Source: Pseudorhizobium flavum (lineage in GTDB: Bacteria > Pseudomonadota > Alphaproteobacteria > Rhizobiales > Rhizobiaceae). From it: a stretch of DNA of 64,000 nt. The notes beneath the pieces were generated by a model. The model made no database searches and was not told the origin of the DNA. It was given only the letters and a program-made list of their open reading frames with translations. Position numbers and translations under genes: made by a program. This document shows positions 54,201 to 63,360 of this stretch, piece by piece (position 1 is the first letter of the stretch; each line of letters starts with the position of its first letter). The DNA lies in NCBI RefSeq assembly GCF_902502825.2, contig NZ_LR723670.1, positions 3,530,501 to 3,594,500 of the forward strand, in the 5' to 3' direction.

Positions 54201-57200
54201 CTGGCCGCCCAACCGCCCCTCGACGCCGACCTCTCGCGCAACCGAGGTCACCTGGTCGGCGAAGGTAGCGAGGGTGTGGGTCATGTTGTTGATGGTGTCT
54301 GCAAGGGCAGCAACCTCCCCCTTCGAGGCGACGGTCAGATTTTGGGTGAGGTCCCCATTCGCAACCGCGGTCACCACCTTGACGATCCCTCGGACCTGTT
54401 CGGTGAGGTTTGTCGCCATGACGTTGACGGTATCCGTCAGATCCTTCCAGGTGCCCGCCACGCCGGGCACCTGGGCCTGGCCACCGAGCTTGCCTTCGGT
54501 CCCGACCTCGCGGGCCACGCGCGTCACTTCACCGGCAAAGGCGTTCAACTGATCAACCATCGTGTTGATCGTGTTTTTCAGCTCGAGGATCTCACCTTTC
54601 ACCTCGACGGTGATCTTGCGGGACAGGTCACCGCGCGCAACGGCCGTGGTGACCTCGGCAATGTTGCGCACCTGCGTGGTGAGGTTGGCCGCGAGAAGGT
54701 TGACGTTGTCGGTCAGGTCTTTCCAGGTGCCCGCGACACCGGGGACCACGGCTTGGCCGCCGAGCCGCCCGTCCGTCCCCACCTCGCGAGCGACGCGCGT
54801 CACCTCGCCGGCGAATGACCGCAACTGGTCGACCATCGTATTCAGCGTGTCCTTCAGCAGGAGCATTTCGCCGCGCACATCGACCGTGATCTTTCGGGAA
54901 AGGTCGCCGCCGGCGATCGCCGTCGCGACTTCGGCGATATTGCGGACCTGCGCTGTCAGGTTGCCCGCCATGGAGTTGACGTTGTCGGTCAGGTCCTTCC
55001 ACGTGCCGGCAACGCCCGGCACCTGGGCCTGGCCGCCGAGATTGCCTTCCGTCCCGACCTCTCGCGCGACACGCGTCACTTCGCCGGCAAAGGCATTCAA
55101 CTGGTCCACCATCGTGTTGATGGTGTCCTTCAATTCGAGGATTTCGCCCTTCACGTCGACGGTGATCTTCCGCGACAGGTCACCGCGCGCGACCGCAGTC
55201 GTTACCTCGGCAATGTTGCGGACCTGGTCGGTGAGGTTCGAGGCCATGGAATTGACGTTGTAGGTCAGATCCTGCCACGTACCGGCAACGCCCGGCACCT
55301 GGGCCTGGCCACCAAGCTTCCCTTCCGTTCCCACCTCGCGCGCAACGCGCGTCACCTCCGAGGCGAAGCGGTTCAACTGGTCGACCATGGTGTTGAGGGT
55401 TTCCTTCAACTGAAGGATCTCGCCCTTCACGTCGACGGTGATCTTCTTCGACAGGTCGCCATTGGCGATTGCGGTCGACACCTCGGCGATGTTACGCACC
55501 TGAGCCGTCAGGTTGGATGCCATGGAGTTGACGCTGTCGGTCAGATCCTTCCACGTCCCGGCAACGCCGCGCACATTCGCCTGGCCGCCCAGCTGACCTT
55601 CAGTTCCGACTTCGCGGGCAACACGTGTCACTTCCGAAGCGAATCCGTTCAGCTGGTCCACCATCGTGTTGATGGTTTCCTTCAGTTCGAGAATTTCACC
55701 TGAGACGGTCACCGTGATCTTCTTCGAAAGATCCCCCTGCGCGACGGCGGTCGCCACCTCGGCGATGTTGCGCACCTGCGCCGTGAGGTTGGATGCCATG
55801 GAGTTAACGCTGTCCGTGAGGTCCTTCCATGTTCCGGCAACGCCGCGGACATTGGCCTGGCCGCCCAGCTGACCCTCGGTCCCGACCTCGCGGGCGACGC
55901 GCGTGACTTCACCGGCAAAGCCGTTCAACTGGTCGACCATCGTGTTGATGGTCTCCTTGAGCTCGAGGATCTCGCCCTTCACGTCGACGGTGATCTTCTT
56001 CGACAGGTCGCCATTGGCGATCGCTGTCGAGACTTCAGCAATGTTGCGGACCTGCGCCGTCAGGTTTCCGGCCATGGAGTTGACGTTCTCGGTCAAGTCC
56101 TTCCAGGTCCCAGCAACGCCGCGCACATTCGCCTGACCGCCCAGTCGGCCCTCGGTACCGACCTCTCGGGCGACGCGCGTGACTTCGCCGGCGAACGAAT
56201 TGAGCTGGTCGACCATCGTGTTGATTGTCTCCTTCAGCTCGAGAATCTCGCCCGACACGGTCACCGTGATCTTCTTCGACAGGTCGCCGTTAGCGATCGC
56301 CGTCGAGACTTCAGCGATGTTTCGCACCTGGGCCGTGAGGTTGGAGGCCATGGAATTGACGTTGTCGGTGAGGTCTTTCCAAGTGCCGGCGACACCCGGC
56401 ACTTTCGCCTGTCCGCCAAGCCGTCCCTCGGTGCCGACTTCACGCGCAACGCGCGTCACCTCGCCCGCAAACCCGTTCAGCTGGTCCACCATCGTATTGA
56501 TGGTTTCCTTCAGCTCGAGGATTTCGCCCGACACGTCGACCGTGATCTTGCGCGAAAGGTCACCACGCGCCACGGCTGTGGTCACCTCGGCAATATTGCG
56601 AACCTGATCGGTCAGATTGCCGCACATGGCATTGACCGAGTCCGTCAGGTCCTTCCATGTGCCCGCAACCCCCGGCACGATCGCCTGGCCGCCAAGCTTG
56701 CCTTCCGTGCCGACTTCCCGGGCGACTCGCGTCACTTCCGACGCGAAGGACCGCAACTGGTCCACCATCGTGTTGATCGCTTCCTTCAACTGGAGGATCT
56801 CGCCCCGAACATCGACGGTGATCTTCTTGGACAGGTCACCATTCGCGACGGCGATCGTCACGTCGGAAATGTTTCGCACCTGCGCCGTCAGGTTAGACGC
56901 CATGGAATTGACGCTTTCGGTCAGGTCCTTCCAGACGCCGGTCACTTCCGGAACATGCGCCTGGCCACCGAGTTTGCCGTCCGTCCCGACTTCCCGGGCG
57001 ACGCGCGTTACCTCTGAGGTGAAGACACCCAGCTGCCGGATCATGCCGTTGACGATCTCCGCCGAACGCAGGAACTCCCCTTTCAGGGGGCGTCCATCGA
57101 CATCGAGAGGCACCGTGTGGAGCAGGTCACCCTTGGCAACAGCCGAGATCGTCCGCGTCATAGCATGGGTCGGCCAGACGAGATCGTCGATCAGAGCGTT

Positions 57201-57551
57201 GACGGAATCCTCCATGTCACTCCAGGCACCGCCCGAAAGGCTTAGCCGAACACGATTCTTCGTCCGCCCGTCCCGGCCCACGAGCTGGCCTACATGGTCA
57301 AGCTGTGCCGCCATGCGCTGGTTGGCTGCGATGATGTCGTTGAAGGCATCCGCGACCCGGCCTGACAGGCCGGTATAGTCGGAGCTCAGCCTTGCTGTGA
57401 AGTCGCCCCCGCGAACCCGTTGCAGGACATCCAGCAAGGCCGCCAACTGCAGTGCCTCGCCTGTGGACATGCCGGCTGATCCCTCGGATGAGACCAGCTC
57501 GGCGGCTGACCGATCCGGATTGTCTGCCGAATTCTCGCGTGCCTTGACCAA
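51243..57551 (-). CDS. Giant soluble poly-HAMP hybrid histidine kinase with three receivers
   Basis: A 2102-aa protein with no evident membrane segment. After an N-terminal region with further HAMP-like sequence (about residues 30-179), 11 tandem 92-residue HAMP-type units fill residues 180-1191, each opening [19 protein letters not shown] or a close variant. Then come a GAF-like domain (about 1215-1365), a coiled coil, HisKA with H1439 in [10 protein letters not shown], an ATPase domain, and three receivers ([29 protein letters not shown]). Poly-HAMP kinases of fungi (Nik1/Os-1 group) sense osmotic and wall stress; the bacterial role is unknown. TTG 57551 has GAGGGGG upstream; ATG 57470 is an alternative start. 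Confidence 0.9.
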   Translation of the reverse strand: MVKARENSADNPDRSAAELVSSEGSAGMSTGEALQLAALLDVLQRVRGGDFTARLSSDYTGLSGRVADAFNDIIAANQRMAAQLDHVGQLVGRDGRTKNRVRLSLSGGAWSDMEDSVNALIDDLVWPTHAMTRTISAVAKGDLLHTVPLDVDGRPLKGEFLRSAEIVNGMIRQLGVFTSEVTRVAREVGTDGKLGGQAHVPEVTGVWKDLTESVNSMASNLTAQVRNISDVTIAVANGDLSKKITVDVRGEILQLKEAINTMVDQLRSFASEVTRVAREVGTEGKLGGQAIVPGVAGTWKDLTDSVNAMCGNLTDQVRNIAEVTTAVARGDLSRKITVDVSGEILELKETINTMVDQLNGFAGEVTRVAREVGTEGRLGGQAKVPGVAGTWKDLTDNVNSMASNLTAQVRNIAEVSTAIANGDLSKKITVTVSGEILELKETINTMVDQLNSFAGEVTRVAREVGTEGRLGGQANVRGVAGTWKDLTENVNSMAGNLTAQVRNIAEVSTAIANGDLSKKITVDVKGEILELKETINTMVDQLNGFAGEVTRVAREVGTEGQLGGQANVRGVAGTWKDLTDSVNSMASNLTAQVRNIAEVATAVAQGDLSKKITVTVSGEILELKETINTMVDQLNGFASEVTRVAREVGTEGQLGGQANVRGVAGTWKDLTDSVNSMASNLTAQVRNIAEVSTAIANGDLSKKITVDVKGEILQLKETLNTMVDQLNRFASEVTRVAREVGTEGKLGGQAQVPGVAGTWQDLTYNVNSMASNLTDQVRNIAEVTTAVARGDLSRKITVDVKGEILELKDTINTMVDQLNAFAGEVTRVAREVGTEGNLGGQAQVPGVAGTWKDLTDNVNSMAGNLTAQVRNIAEVATAIAGGDLSRKITVDVRGEMLLLKDTLNTMVDQLRSFAGEVTRVAREVGTDGRLGGQAVVPGVAGTWKDLTDNVNLLAANLTTQVRNIAEVTTAVARGDLSRKITVEVKGEILELKNTINTMVDQLNAFAGEVTRVAREVGTEGKLGGQAQVPGVAGTWKDLTDTVNVMATNLTEQVRGIVKVVTAVANGDLTQNLTVASKGEVAALADTINNMTHTLATFADQVTSVAREVGVEGRLGGQARVPGTAGIWKDLTGNVNLLAANLTTQVRAIAEVATAVTKGDLTRSIQVQARGEVAELKDNINTMIGNLRLTTEQNTDQDWLKTNLARLTTTLQGQRELALVGQTLLRELAPLVSAHQGVVYQVKQEVDEPALVLLATYADGVGQSHPRRMQLGEGLIGQCARDGRQILISDMPDNVVPIGSGTFSALPRSAIVLPILFEGQVKAVVELTSVANFTELQLSFLEQLTSSMGILLNSIEATMQTEALLQQSQQLAAELQTQQSELQQTNEQLEQKAQQLEERNVEVEAKNQEIEQARRALEEKATELALTSKYKSEFLANMSHELRTPLNSILILGQQLGENPDGNLSSKQVEFAKTIHGAGTDLLNLISDILDLSKIESGTVSVEAEELALGNLLEVMARPFRHEAESRALTFAVDLDDSLPRTLITDAKRLQQILKNLLSNAFKFTSEGGVQLRVETAASGWSESRPSLKNAPAVIAFHVSDTGIGIPVEKQKIIFEAFQQADASTSRNYGGTGLGLAISRELANLLGGEIQLSSTPGEGSTFTLYLPLTFVGAATQPVRSTTGGMKSHNHGLPRRPTSVSEVPDDDRYEISGRDAILLVVEDDPGYASLLRDAARDKGFKVLIAGRGTDALTLARDYRPTAISLDICLPDMLGWTVLSQLKQSPETRHIPVQIISVDEDRQHGLTRGAFAFTHKPATSDGLGEVFSRLKSFSETSRKRLLLVEDDENERFSITALLGHSDIDITSVGTGSEALQILENEPVDCVVLDLSLPDMSGFEVLERISEDVRMTDVPVVVFTGRDLSPAESARLQTMARSVVVKGVESPERLLDETSLFLHRVIADMPPAKQDMLEKLHSSDVELAGKTVLLVDDDARNIFALSSVLERRSMKVLTATTGSEAIEIINAQSDISLVLMDIMMPGMDGYETMQVIRKDERHSRLPIIALTAKAMKGDREKCLEAGASDYLAKPVNTQELLSALRMWLHE
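53979..57014 (-). repeat. Eleven in-frame tandem repeats of 276 bp encoding HAMP-type units
   Basis: The units are exactly 92 codons each and highly alike at DNA level, with recurring stretches at every unit's start and around the INTMVDQL codons. Units 4-6 share a NVRGVAGTW variant that the others lack, suggesting recent duplication within the array; the last two (10 and 11) have drifted most. Confidence 0.9.
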
Positions 57552-57701
57552 CTGCGCCCCCTCAAAGTCGATACACGATCGGCAAAAAATAGGGCGGCGA
57601 TCATCTGCGGCAACGGCCAGCGCGATTTAGCCGATCATCCCGCCACGCCTGTCATCCCAAAGACACAAAGGTTGTAGAGGGAAGGCTGTCGGAGAGCCCT
57701 G

Positions 57702-58763
57702 CTATGCTTCTTCCGCCTTGTCTTGTCGACGACCCGCGACCGACTGGCGCTCGACGATGTGGCAGGCAAGCTCAACCCGGCGGGGCAGTGCAGGCGATCC
57801 CGCACATATGTCGCGCAGAAGATCCACTCCCGTCATCCCGATCTCCCGTGCCGGTATGTGCACCGTTGTCAACGGCGGGCTAAGGAAGGCTGCCTGGGGA
57901 AGATCGTCCATCCCCATCACTGAAACGTCCGCAGGAACGCCATAGCCGGCGCGTTCAAGGGCACGCATGGTACCCACGGCAAGACTCTCACCGGCTGCCA
58001 GGACGGCGGTAAAGTCAAGCCCACGCTGCCCGATCCGATCCGAGATGACCTGATCGGCGAGTTCCGGCAGCCAGTCATCGACCGACATTACGAGGTCCTC
58101 CGGATGGGGCAGTCCATGCTGCGCCAGGGCATCCCGCCATCCTTCCAACCGCCTCACGATGGTTCTGCGGCCTGGACGCATGAGAAACAGGATGCGCTCA
58201 TGTCCCCGTTCGATCAGATATTCCGTCGCCAGTTGGGCGGCCGACCTGTTGCAGGGCGTGACGCTTGAGAGCCTCATGAGCGGATCATCGCCATTGATCA
58301 GAACGACCGGCTTGCCAACGTCGCGGGTGGCCGCAAGCATTCGCTCGTCATCCACCGTCAGGAACAGCAGGCCGGCAACCTCTTCATCAAGCCTCGCCTC
58401 CTCGAGGACCCTCTGCTCCTCGGCGGCGTCCGCCACGGGCCTGGTAACGATCTCGATCCCGACTGCCTCGGCCCTTTCACGAATTCCCTCAAGGACATAG
58501 AGCGTGAACTGATTTCGCACGTAATCGATCATTGCCGCGCTCGAGGCCGCAAGGACAACCTTTGTTCCGGCCACCGGCTTCGGCAAGGCGTAGTTCGCAT
58601 CGCGTGCCGCATCCAGGATACGCTGGCGAACATCCTCGCGGACGCCCTTCTCCCCCGAGAGGGCGCGCGACACGGTGCTGAGCGACACGCCGACCTTGGC
58701 CGCGATATCCTCCAGCCGTACGCGTCGCGGTTTCTTACCGCGCTTGCCCATCCCGCCATTCAT
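57702..58763 (-). CDS. LacI-family regulator of the uronide locus
   Basis: A 353-aa repressor with an N-terminal helix-turn-helix and hinge (RLEDIAAKVGVSLSTVSRAL near residues 16-35) and a periplasmic-binding-protein-like sugar domain (about 70-345). ATG 58763 lies 7 nt after GGAGG; the longer 466-codon frame runs through the divergent control region. It is divergent from the GH105-kduI genes and so probably represses them until an unsaturated uronide or its breakdown product binds. Confidence 0.88.
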   Translation of the reverse strand: MNGGMGKRGKKPRRVRLEDIAAKVGVSLSTVSRALSGEKGVREDVRQRILDAARDANYALPKPVAGTKVVLAASSAAMIDYVRNQFTLYVLEGIRERAEAVGIEIVTRPVADAAEEQRVLEEARLDEEVAGLLFLTVDDERMLAATRDVGKPVVLINGDDPLMRLSSVTPCNRSAAQLATEYLIERGHERILFLMRPGRRTIVRRLEGWRDALAQHGLPHPEDLVMSVDDWLPELADQVISDRIGQRGLDFTAVLAAGESLAVGTMRALERAGYGVPADVSVMGMDDLPQAAFLSPPLTTVHIPAREIGMTGVDLLRDICAGSPALPRRVELACHIVERQSVAGRRQDKAEEA

Positions 58764-58889
58764 CGATGCGCCTCCACACTTGACAAACTGCAAAAAATTT
58801 TCAGATTGCGCAAGAATTTTTCCAATGTTTACATCCGCCGCAGCCGGAGGAGGCGCCTGTCCCAATTTGGACGGAGTGGGAGGATGCAC
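58764..58889. promoter_or_regulatory. LacI/GH105 divergent control region with possible operator
   Basis: These 126 bp hold both promoters. An AT-rich block (about 58785-58835) contains the perfect palindrome TTGCGCAA at 58806-58813, centred on CG as LacI operators usually are, flanked by A/T runs. The outer arms are only partly symmetric, so the operator is tentative. Confidence 0.45.
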
Positions 58890-59990
58890 ATGCAAGGATC
58901 GGCTGGAGAAATCCGCCGCAAGCTCGACCTGCTGGTCGCGGGGATGACCGGCCTGCGCCACGATGGTCGATTCGACGAGCCCAATCTTGACGGTAGCGCA
59001 GGCGACTACATCTCCTTCGACAGCTGGGAATGGCCGCAGGGCGTCGGCCTCTACGGCCTCATCCGCCTTTGGCTGTTCACCGGCCGCCAGGACCTGAGGC
59101 AACTGGTCGAGGACTGGTATGCCGAACGAATCGTTGCCGGACTGCCCTCCCTCAACGTCAACACCACAGCACCCATGCTGGGCCTTTCCGTTCTGTGGCG
59201 AGAGACCCGTGATCCGCGCTGGCAGAAGCCGCTAGACTCCTGGGCGGACCGCGTGATGACCGAGATGGGGCGAACGGAGGAGGGTGCCTTCGAGCATCAC
59301 GTCTCCGACAAGGTCAATCATCACGAGCTCTGGGACGATACGCTCTACATGGTAGCGCTGTTTCTCGCCTCCTACGGGCAGGCAAGCGGTCGCCAAGAGC
59401 TCATCGACGAGGCGGCGCGCCAGTTTCTCGTCCATGCCCGCTACCTCTCCGACCGCAAGACCGGCCTGTGGTTCCATGGTTGGACATTCGACGGCCGGCA
59501 TAACTTTGCTGATGCACGCTGGGCACGTGGCAATGCGTGGATCACTGCAGGCATTCTTGATCTGTTTGACTTGGCGGAGATGGCGAGGCCCGTGAAGGAT
59601 TTCCTCCTCGGTGTGCTCGTGGCGCAGGTAAACGCACTGCTACCGCTCCAGACAGGTTCCGGTGCGTGGCGGACGCTGCTCGATGATCCGACCTCCTACG
59701 AAGAGATCTCTGCGACTGCGGGGATCGGTTATGGACTTCTCAAGGGACATCGCCTGGGGCTGGGTACCCCTGCATGGCGGGTGGCAGGGTTCAAGGCCGT
59801 CGAGGCGGTGCTGAACAATATCGATGAGACCGGTACGGTGCTCAACGTCTCCTACGGCACGCGGATGGGTCACGACCTGCAGTTCTACAGGGACATTCCT
59901 CTCCAGCCGACCGGCTACGGGCAGGCGCTGTCAATCCTCTGCCTGTCGGAAGCCCTTCGGCACATTGATGCAGGAGTGCGGGCAGCATGA
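58890..59990 (+). CDS. GH105-type unsaturated uronyl hydrolase
   Basis: A 366-aa (alpha/alpha)6-barrel hydrolase expected to release the 4,5-unsaturated uronic acid from the end of oligosaccharides left by a lyase (rhamnogalacturonan, pectin or ulvan). The likely catalytic aspartate lies in NHHELWDDTLYMV near residue 150, and RWARGNAWITAGILDL near 210 is the second conserved segment. No signal peptide is seen, so it acts in the cytoplasm on imported oligomers. GGGAGG lies 6 nt before ATG 58890; ATG 58884 is an alternative. Its end overlaps kduI. Confidence 0.87.
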   Translation: MQGSAGEIRRKLDLLVAGMTGLRHDGRFDEPNLDGSAGDYISFDSWEWPQGVGLYGLIRLWLFTGRQDLRQLVEDWYAERIVAGLPSLNVNTTAPMLGLSVLWRETRDPRWQKPLDSWADRVMTEMGRTEEGAFEHHVSDKVNHHELWDDTLYMVALFLASYGQASGRQELIDEAARQFLVHARYLSDRKTGLWFHGWTFDGRHNFADARWARGNAWITAGILDLFDLAEMARPVKDFLLGVLVAQVNALLPLQTGSGAWRTLLDDPTSYEEISATAGIGYGLLKGHRLGLGTPAWRVAGFKAVEAVLNNIDETGTVLNVSYGTRMGHDLQFYRDIPLQPTGYGQALSILCLSEALRHIDAGVRAA

Positions 59991-60823
59991 CAATGAAGAT
60001 CCTCTACGGTGCAGGTCCGCAAGATGTCAAAGGCTACGATACCGAGCGGTTGCGTGCCGAGTTCCTGGTCGAGGATCTCTTTCGTCCAGACACTGTCAAT
60101 TTCACTTATACCCATGTCGATCGGTTGATCCTCGGCGGCGCAGTTCCGGTGTCGAAGACGCTGGAATTCGGTAGCGGCGAGTACATCGGAACGCCCCACC
60201 TCCTGTCCGCCCGGGAGATGGGCATCGCCAATCTAGGAGGACCAGGCACCGTCACCGTCGACGGCCAGAGCTTCGACCTTAGCAATCGCGACGTGCTCTA
60301 TGTCGGCCGGGGCGCACGCCTACTCACCGCATCAAGCGTGTCGGCAGAGCGACCTGCCCGCTTCTACATGAACTCGGTACCCGCCGGCACCGACGTCCCG
60401 CACCGTCTCATCACCCAGGCAGAATCGAAGCCGCTTGATCTCGGGGACGCGCGGCGTTCCAACAAGCGCCAGTTGCGCATGTACATCCACCCGGAGGTCG
60501 CGCCGTCTTGCCTGCTACTGATGGGGATCACCGATCTCGCCGAGGGCAGCATCTGGAACACCATGCCTCCACACCTGCATGAGCGGCGCATGGAAGCCTA
60601 TTGCTACTTCGACCTGTCGGCTGACGATCGGGTGATCCACCTGATGGGGCGTCCCGAGGAAACCCGGCACCTGATTGTTGCCGACGGGAACGCGGTGCTT
60701 TCGCCGGCCTGGTCGATCCACATGGGGGCCGGAACCGGGCCCTACGCCTTCGTCTGGGGAATGACTGGCGAAAACCAGGAATACAATGACGTGGCACCCG
60801 TTGCCCTCTCCGAACTGAAGTGA
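59987..60823 (+). CDS. kduI: 5-keto-4-deoxyuronate isomerase KduI
   Basis: A 278-aa cupin-type zinc enzyme that isomerises 5-keto-4-deoxyuronate (released by GH105-type enzymes) to 3-deoxy-D-glycero-2,5-hexodiulosonate. Zinc-binding residues are seen in MPPHLHERRMEAY near residue 200 and in the late histidine of WSIHMGAGTG near 245. Other family marks are VDRLILGGAVP near 46 and LRMYIHPEVAPSCLL near 165. The start overlaps the preceding stop (ATGA). It places the locus in pectin-type or related uronate use. Confidence 0.95.
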   Translation: MTMKILYGAGPQDVKGYDTERLRAEFLVEDLFRPDTVNFTYTHVDRLILGGAVPVSKTLEFGSGEYIGTPHLLSAREMGIANLGGPGTVTVDGQSFDLSNRDVLYVGRGARLLTASSVSAERPARFYMNSVPAGTDVPHRLITQAESKPLDLGDARRSNKRQLRMYIHPEVAPSCLLLMGITDLAEGSIWNTMPPHLHERRMEAYCYFDLSADDRVIHLMGRPEETRHLIVADGNAVLSPAWSIHMGAGTGPYAFVWGMTGENQEYNDVAPVALSELK

Positions 60824-63309
60824 GTGCCACACTGATGAACGCACAACCACATTGGATGCATAAGCCGCTTAGATCGGGGAACCCGGTCCAATACTGGCAG
60901 TTGGGCGCGCTCTCCGAAGAACGATTCGACGTGCCGGATGCACCGATGCAGGGGGAGATGGATCCCTTCTTCTTCCTCACCAAGGTGAAGAACTTCATCC
61001 CACATGAGTATCCGTGCCGCACCCAGTTTGCGGAGACCTACCGTGACAAGCGGCCCGATGTGCGCGGCCTCTTCGAGGCATCCCGCTGGTGGCTGCCGTT
61101 CGACTCACCCCGCCTCGATCTGTCCGGCTTCTGGTTCCGCCCGACGCGGCTTGCGACCTGGGCGCGGACGTATATCGTGTCAGATACCGCGGGAACCGCG
61201 GCGATCCGGCTTGGAACCTGCGGAGGCGCCGTCGTCTGGGTCAATGGTGAAGAGATGGGCTGGATGGCGCCCTATAGCCGCAACCTGGAAGCCAAGCAGG
61301 AGTTCGACCTGCCGCTCTCGCAGGGGCTGAACGAGATTACCATCTTCTTCGACGATCTCGCCGAACGCGACGCCCGCTACTTTTTCCAGATGGACTACCT
61401 TTCAGGTCCTGGCGCGCGCCTTTCTCTACCGGTTCCGGTGGCGGGTTCAGTGGCCGAATGCCTGGAAGCCGCGCTGGGTGGAATGCATTTCGACCGTCCG
61501 CACTATTTTAGCGGCGACATCGCGCTGAAGCTGGCGGCACCACTTCCCGTAGAGGTCCAGGTAAATGTGGCCATCGAAGGCGACTTCATGTCGACCGAAC
61601 GTTTCGACCGCGACTTTGTCCTGGCGGCTGGCGCAACGGACCTGAACATCGGACCCTCGGAAGATTGCCCAGCCGATTTCCGTCATTTCCGTATCACGCT
61701 GGCCGCCGGTGGCTTCGTCGCTTCCCGTTCGCTGGGCGTCGAGATCTGCCATGTTGCTCGTCAGGGAACGGCGCCGGCAACTCTTTCCGGCCGGATCACT
61801 GAAGCCTTGGACGAGGTCTCGGAACACTCGGAACGCGACACGGTGCGTGCCTTCGCCCGTCTCGCGAGCGGCCGCGGCGGATCCGAGACCGACGCCATGA
61901 TCCAGGAGATTCTTCCCTCCATCGAAGACTGCCATGACTGCGCTGACTTCTCGCTGGTGCCGCTGATCTGGTCGAGGGCGGTTTGGGGTGCAGACATCGG
62001 CGACGCAACGCGGAGCCGGATCGACAATGCCATTCTCCACTATCGCTACTGGATGGACGAGCCTGGCAACGATGTTCAGTGGTATTTCTCTGAGAACCAC
62101 GCCCTGCTCTTCCACACCTCCGCTTATTTGGCCGGCCACCTGCTGCCCGAGGCAACCTTCGCCCGCTCGGGGCGGATCGGCCGGGAGCAGAGCCGGATCG
62201 GCGCCGAAAGGGTCAGGGCCTGGCTCGACCACTTCGAGAAATGGGAAATGGCGGAATACAACTCCGCCCCCTACTTCCCGATCGATTTGAAGGGACTGAC
62301 AGCCCTCGCCGCGCTTTCCCCGGATACCGACATCGCCGAGCGGGCGAAAGCCGGGATCATCCGTCTTTGCGAGGTCATTGCCCGCTCCGCTCATCACGGC
62401 ATGGTCACGGCGGCACAGGGCCGGTCCTATGAGCATACGCTCTGCGCCGGACGGTCGCTGGAGCTTTCCGGTGTCGCGCGGCTTCTCTGGGGCAAAGGCT
62501 GGTACGGCCGGCGGGTGCACGCCCTCCCGCAACTGGCGGTCTGCCTGCGCGATCACGGCCTGCAGGTTCCGGCCAATCTCGAGGCTATCGCCGATCACCA
62601 GTACGCAGCGCACCAGGAGTGGCGCTTTGCCCAGGGCGAGAACCGCTTCGCCGCCCTCTACCATTACAAGGGCAAGCACTTCGCCATGGGGTCGGCGGTG
62701 CATTACCGCTGGGGCGACTGGGGATATCAGGAGACAATCCTGCACTTGCGCCTCGGCGAAAGACCCGAGGCTGCGATCTGGATCAACCACCCCGGCGAGA
62801 CGATCCAGTTCGGCTACGGCCGGCCATCCTATTGGGGTGGCTGCGGCACCGTTCCACGGGTCCAGCAGTATCGTGGGCTCGCGGTGCTCGACTTCAGGCT
62901 GAAGCTGGAACAGCCTGATTTTACCCACGCCTGGTTCCCGCAGGCGGAGTTTGACGAGGTGCGGGCCAAAGGCCGCTCCGCGCTCGCGAGAAGCGGTGGA
63001 GGAGCAGTGTTCCTGAAGGGCAGCAGCGATCTGGTTCCTGTGGAAGAAGGTCCTTCCGCGGGAAGCGAGCTACGACAGCACGGTGCGAACACCCGCTGGA
63101 TCGTGCGCATTTGCGAAGCCGAGGACCTGCAGTCCGTCGAGAATCGTTTTTCTGCGCTGGCAGTGACGGAGGGGGCAGGCGATAGCTGGACAGTCGAGGA
63201 TCCGGAATACGGCCCTGTCCGCTTCCTGGCGGACGGCTCAGTGGAGGCGGAGGGCCGGCGACTGCTGCGAAGTGATTATACGGTCGCAGGCGACACCATT
63301 ATGATCTAA
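60820..63309 (+). CDS. Uncharacterised 829-aa protein of the uronide locus, probable glycan-active enzyme
   Basis: Not recognised as a named family. An N-terminal beta-rich part (about residues 1-220) includes GGAVVWVNGEEMGW, like the lectin-like domains of large glycosidases. A helical middle (about 330-620) contains WYFSENHALLFHTSAYL near 424 and GRSYEHTLCAG near 540, suggesting an (alpha/alpha)-toroid as in lyases and exo-uronidases. A beta-rich tail follows (YHYKGKHFAMGSAVHYRWG near 615). No signal peptide is seen. It starts at a GTG overlapping the kduI stop; ATG 60835 is possible. Its place between kduI and a sugar-binding protein suggests a cytoplasmic glycosidase for imported uronides. 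Confidence 0.75.
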   Translation: MSATLMNAQPHWMHKPLRSGNPVQYWQLGALSEERFDVPDAPMQGEMDPFFFLTKVKNFIPHEYPCRTQFAETYRDKRPDVRGLFEASRWWLPFDSPRLDLSGFWFRPTRLATWARTYIVSDTAGTAAIRLGTCGGAVVWVNGEEMGWMAPYSRNLEAKQEFDLPLSQGLNEITIFFDDLAERDARYFFQMDYLSGPGARLSLPVPVAGSVAECLEAALGGMHFDRPHYFSGDIALKLAAPLPVEVQVNVAIEGDFMSTERFDRDFVLAAGATDLNIGPSEDCPADFRHFRITLAAGGFVASRSLGVEICHVARQGTAPATLSGRITEALDEVSEHSERDTVRAFARLASGRGGSETDAMIQEILPSIEDCHDCADFSLVPLIWSRAVWGADIGDATRSRIDNAILHYRYWMDEPGNDVQWYFSENHALLFHTSAYLAGHLLPEATFARSGRIGREQSRIGAERVRAWLDHFEKWEMAEYNSAPYFPIDLKGLTALAALSPDTDIAERAKAGIIRLCEVIARSAHHGMVTAAQGRSYEHTLCAGRSLELSGVARLLWGKGWYGRRVHALPQLAVCLRDHGLQVPANLEAIADHQYAAHQEWRFAQGENRFAALYHYKGKHFAMGSAVHYRWGDWGYQETILHLRLGERPEAAIWINHPGETIQFGYGRPSYWGGCGTVPRVQQYRGLAVLDFRLKLEQPDFTHAWFPQAEFDEVRAKGRSALARSGGGAVFLKGSSDLVPVEEGPSAGSELRQHGANTRWIVRICEAEDLQSVENRFSALAVTEGAGDSWTVEDPEYGPVRFLADGSVEAEGRRLLRSDYTVAGDTIMI

Positions 63310-63360
63310 CGCATGCTAACCGGACGGAAGGAGGCTCCGTCCACAAAGGGAGGAAATGAA

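Noticed and set aside
53235..54818. Long plus-strand frames with internal repeats (also 53926-57378)
   Set aside because: They mirror the tandem HAMP units of the kinase on the other strand; the repetition comes from the real gene.
53979..57014. Regular repeats considered as a CRISPR or satellite array
   Set aside because: The unit is 276 bp, in frame, without unique spacers, and encodes conserved protein units.
58806..58813. TTGCGCAA considered as an NnrR half-site
   Set aside because: It does not fit TTG-N8-CAA spacing and lies in front of uronide genes; kept only as a tentative LacI operator core.
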